Source of the DNA: Bacteroidales bacterium UBA4417
GTDB lineage: Bacteria > Bacteroidota > Bacteroidia > Bacteroidales > UBA4417
Length of the DNA stretch: 6,391 bases
Direction: 5' to 3'
NCBI GenBank assembly: GCA_002389705.1
Contig: DGQJ01000284.1
Coordinates: forward strand, 10,718 to 17,108
Shown: one piece after another, positions 5,928 through 6,391 of the stretch
How positions within the stretch are numbered: the stretch's first letter is position 1
Layout of the letters: each line of letters opens with the position of its first letter
Translations under genes and position numbers: made by a program
Notes under the pieces: generated by a model
What the model was told of the DNA's origin: nothing
Seen by the model: only the letters and a program-made list of their open reading frames with translations
Databases searched by the model: none

Positions 5928-6391
5928 TTTATAATTTGTTCACTCGTTTTGCCAAATCGCCTCTCGCGATGCTGGAAATCAATAATAGCTTCGTATAAGT
6001 CTTCTTTACGGAAATCGGGCCAGAGTTTCGAGGAGAAGAACAACTCGGTATAGGCCGTTTGCCACATAAGGAAATTACTTGTGCGGAATTCGCCGCTTGT
6101 GCGTATCAACAGTTCGGGATCGGGCAGATCGGGTGCATTCATACTGGCAGAAACCAGCTTTTCATTGATCTGGTAGGGTTCAATTTCCCCTTCTTTCACC
6201 TGCAATGCAATTTTCCGCATGGCATCCACTATTTCCCATCTGCCGCTGTAACTCAGCGCAAGGAAAAGGTCCATACGTGTATTGTTTGCAGTTTTTTCCA
6301 TTGCTTCTTCAAGCTGCTTTTTAACATCGGGAGCCATACAATGTATGTTTCCTATAACCCTAAGCCTGATATTGTTATCGTTCAGCGTTTT
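5915..6391 (-). CDS. uppS: Undecaprenyl diphosphate synthase (C-terminal part, 5' end outside window)
   Basis: The frame is open to the right edge, giving 158 visible residues of about 250. The ATG at 6337 is internal, because the codons before it continue the family sequence (RLRVIGN). UppS is a cytosolic cis-prenyltransferase that adds isopentenyl units to farnesyl diphosphate to make C55 undecaprenyl diphosphate, the precursor of the lipid carrier for peptidoglycan and surface glycans. Conserved signatures are visible: LALSYSGRWEI, then RTSGEFRTSNFLMWQ with the two Arg and the Ser that bind the isopentenyl diphosphate (visible residues 97, 103, 105), then AYTE with the metal-binding Glu (116), LWPDF, and RERRFG near the end. 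The N-terminal part with the catalytic Asp is outside the window. The stop (5915-5917) overlaps the start of bamA, so the two are cotranscribed. The assignment by motif is secure. Confidence 0.96.
   Translation of the reverse strand, partial: KTLNDNNIRLRVIGNIHCMAPDVKKQLEEAMEKTANNTRMDLFLALSYSGRWEIVDAMRKIALQVKEGEIEPYQINEKLVSASMNAPDLPDPELLIRTSGEFRTSNFLMWQTAYTELFFSSKLWPDFRKEDLYEAIIDFQHRERRFGKTSEQIIKCKG

Overview
The window looks like chromosome from a member of the Bacteroidota. The evidence is the gene order uppS–bamA–ompH/skp–ompH/skp, the BamA barrel sequence, Bacteroidota-type TAnnTTTG promoter boxes, and the near absence of Shine-Dalgarno sequences. I cannot name a genus. The best guess, from protein style only, is a Bacteroidales or Marinilabiliales-like lineage.

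Layout. Positions 1-1224 (+) hold the C-terminal half of a class A penicillin-binding protein (PBP1A/MrcA type), cut by the left window edge and closed by a strong intrinsic terminator at about 1259-1296. Positions 1297-1489 are intergenic: an AT-rich part, a possible -7 promoter box, and an odd GC-rich leader. Positions 1490-1864 (+) encode a small AT-rich orphan lipoprotein of unknown function. Positions 1865-2062 are non-coding, with two short inverted repeats and a terminator at 2010-2044 that serves the leftward operon. From 2063 to the right edge everything reads leftward (-): two tandem OmpH/Skp-family periplasmic chaperones, BamA, and the C-terminal part of undecaprenyl diphosphate synthase (UppS, cut by the right edge).

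The genes form an envelope-biogenesis neighbourhood. UppS makes the C55 lipid carrier used for peptidoglycan and surface glycans. PBP1A polymerises and crosslinks peptidoglycan. BamA inserts outer-membrane beta-barrels, and the Skp-like proteins chaperone unfolded barrel proteins on their way to it. uppS and bamA overlap, so their translation is probably coupled. The Skp genes follow with gaps of about 80 bp, and the gap between them holds a weak terminator-like hairpin and a promoter-like box.

Most of the window is ordinary conserved core genome. The one accessory-looking piece is the orphan lipoprotein and its unusual leader, inserted between two convergent core units. I found no CRISPR array, tRNA, rRNA, transposase, or clear novel system.
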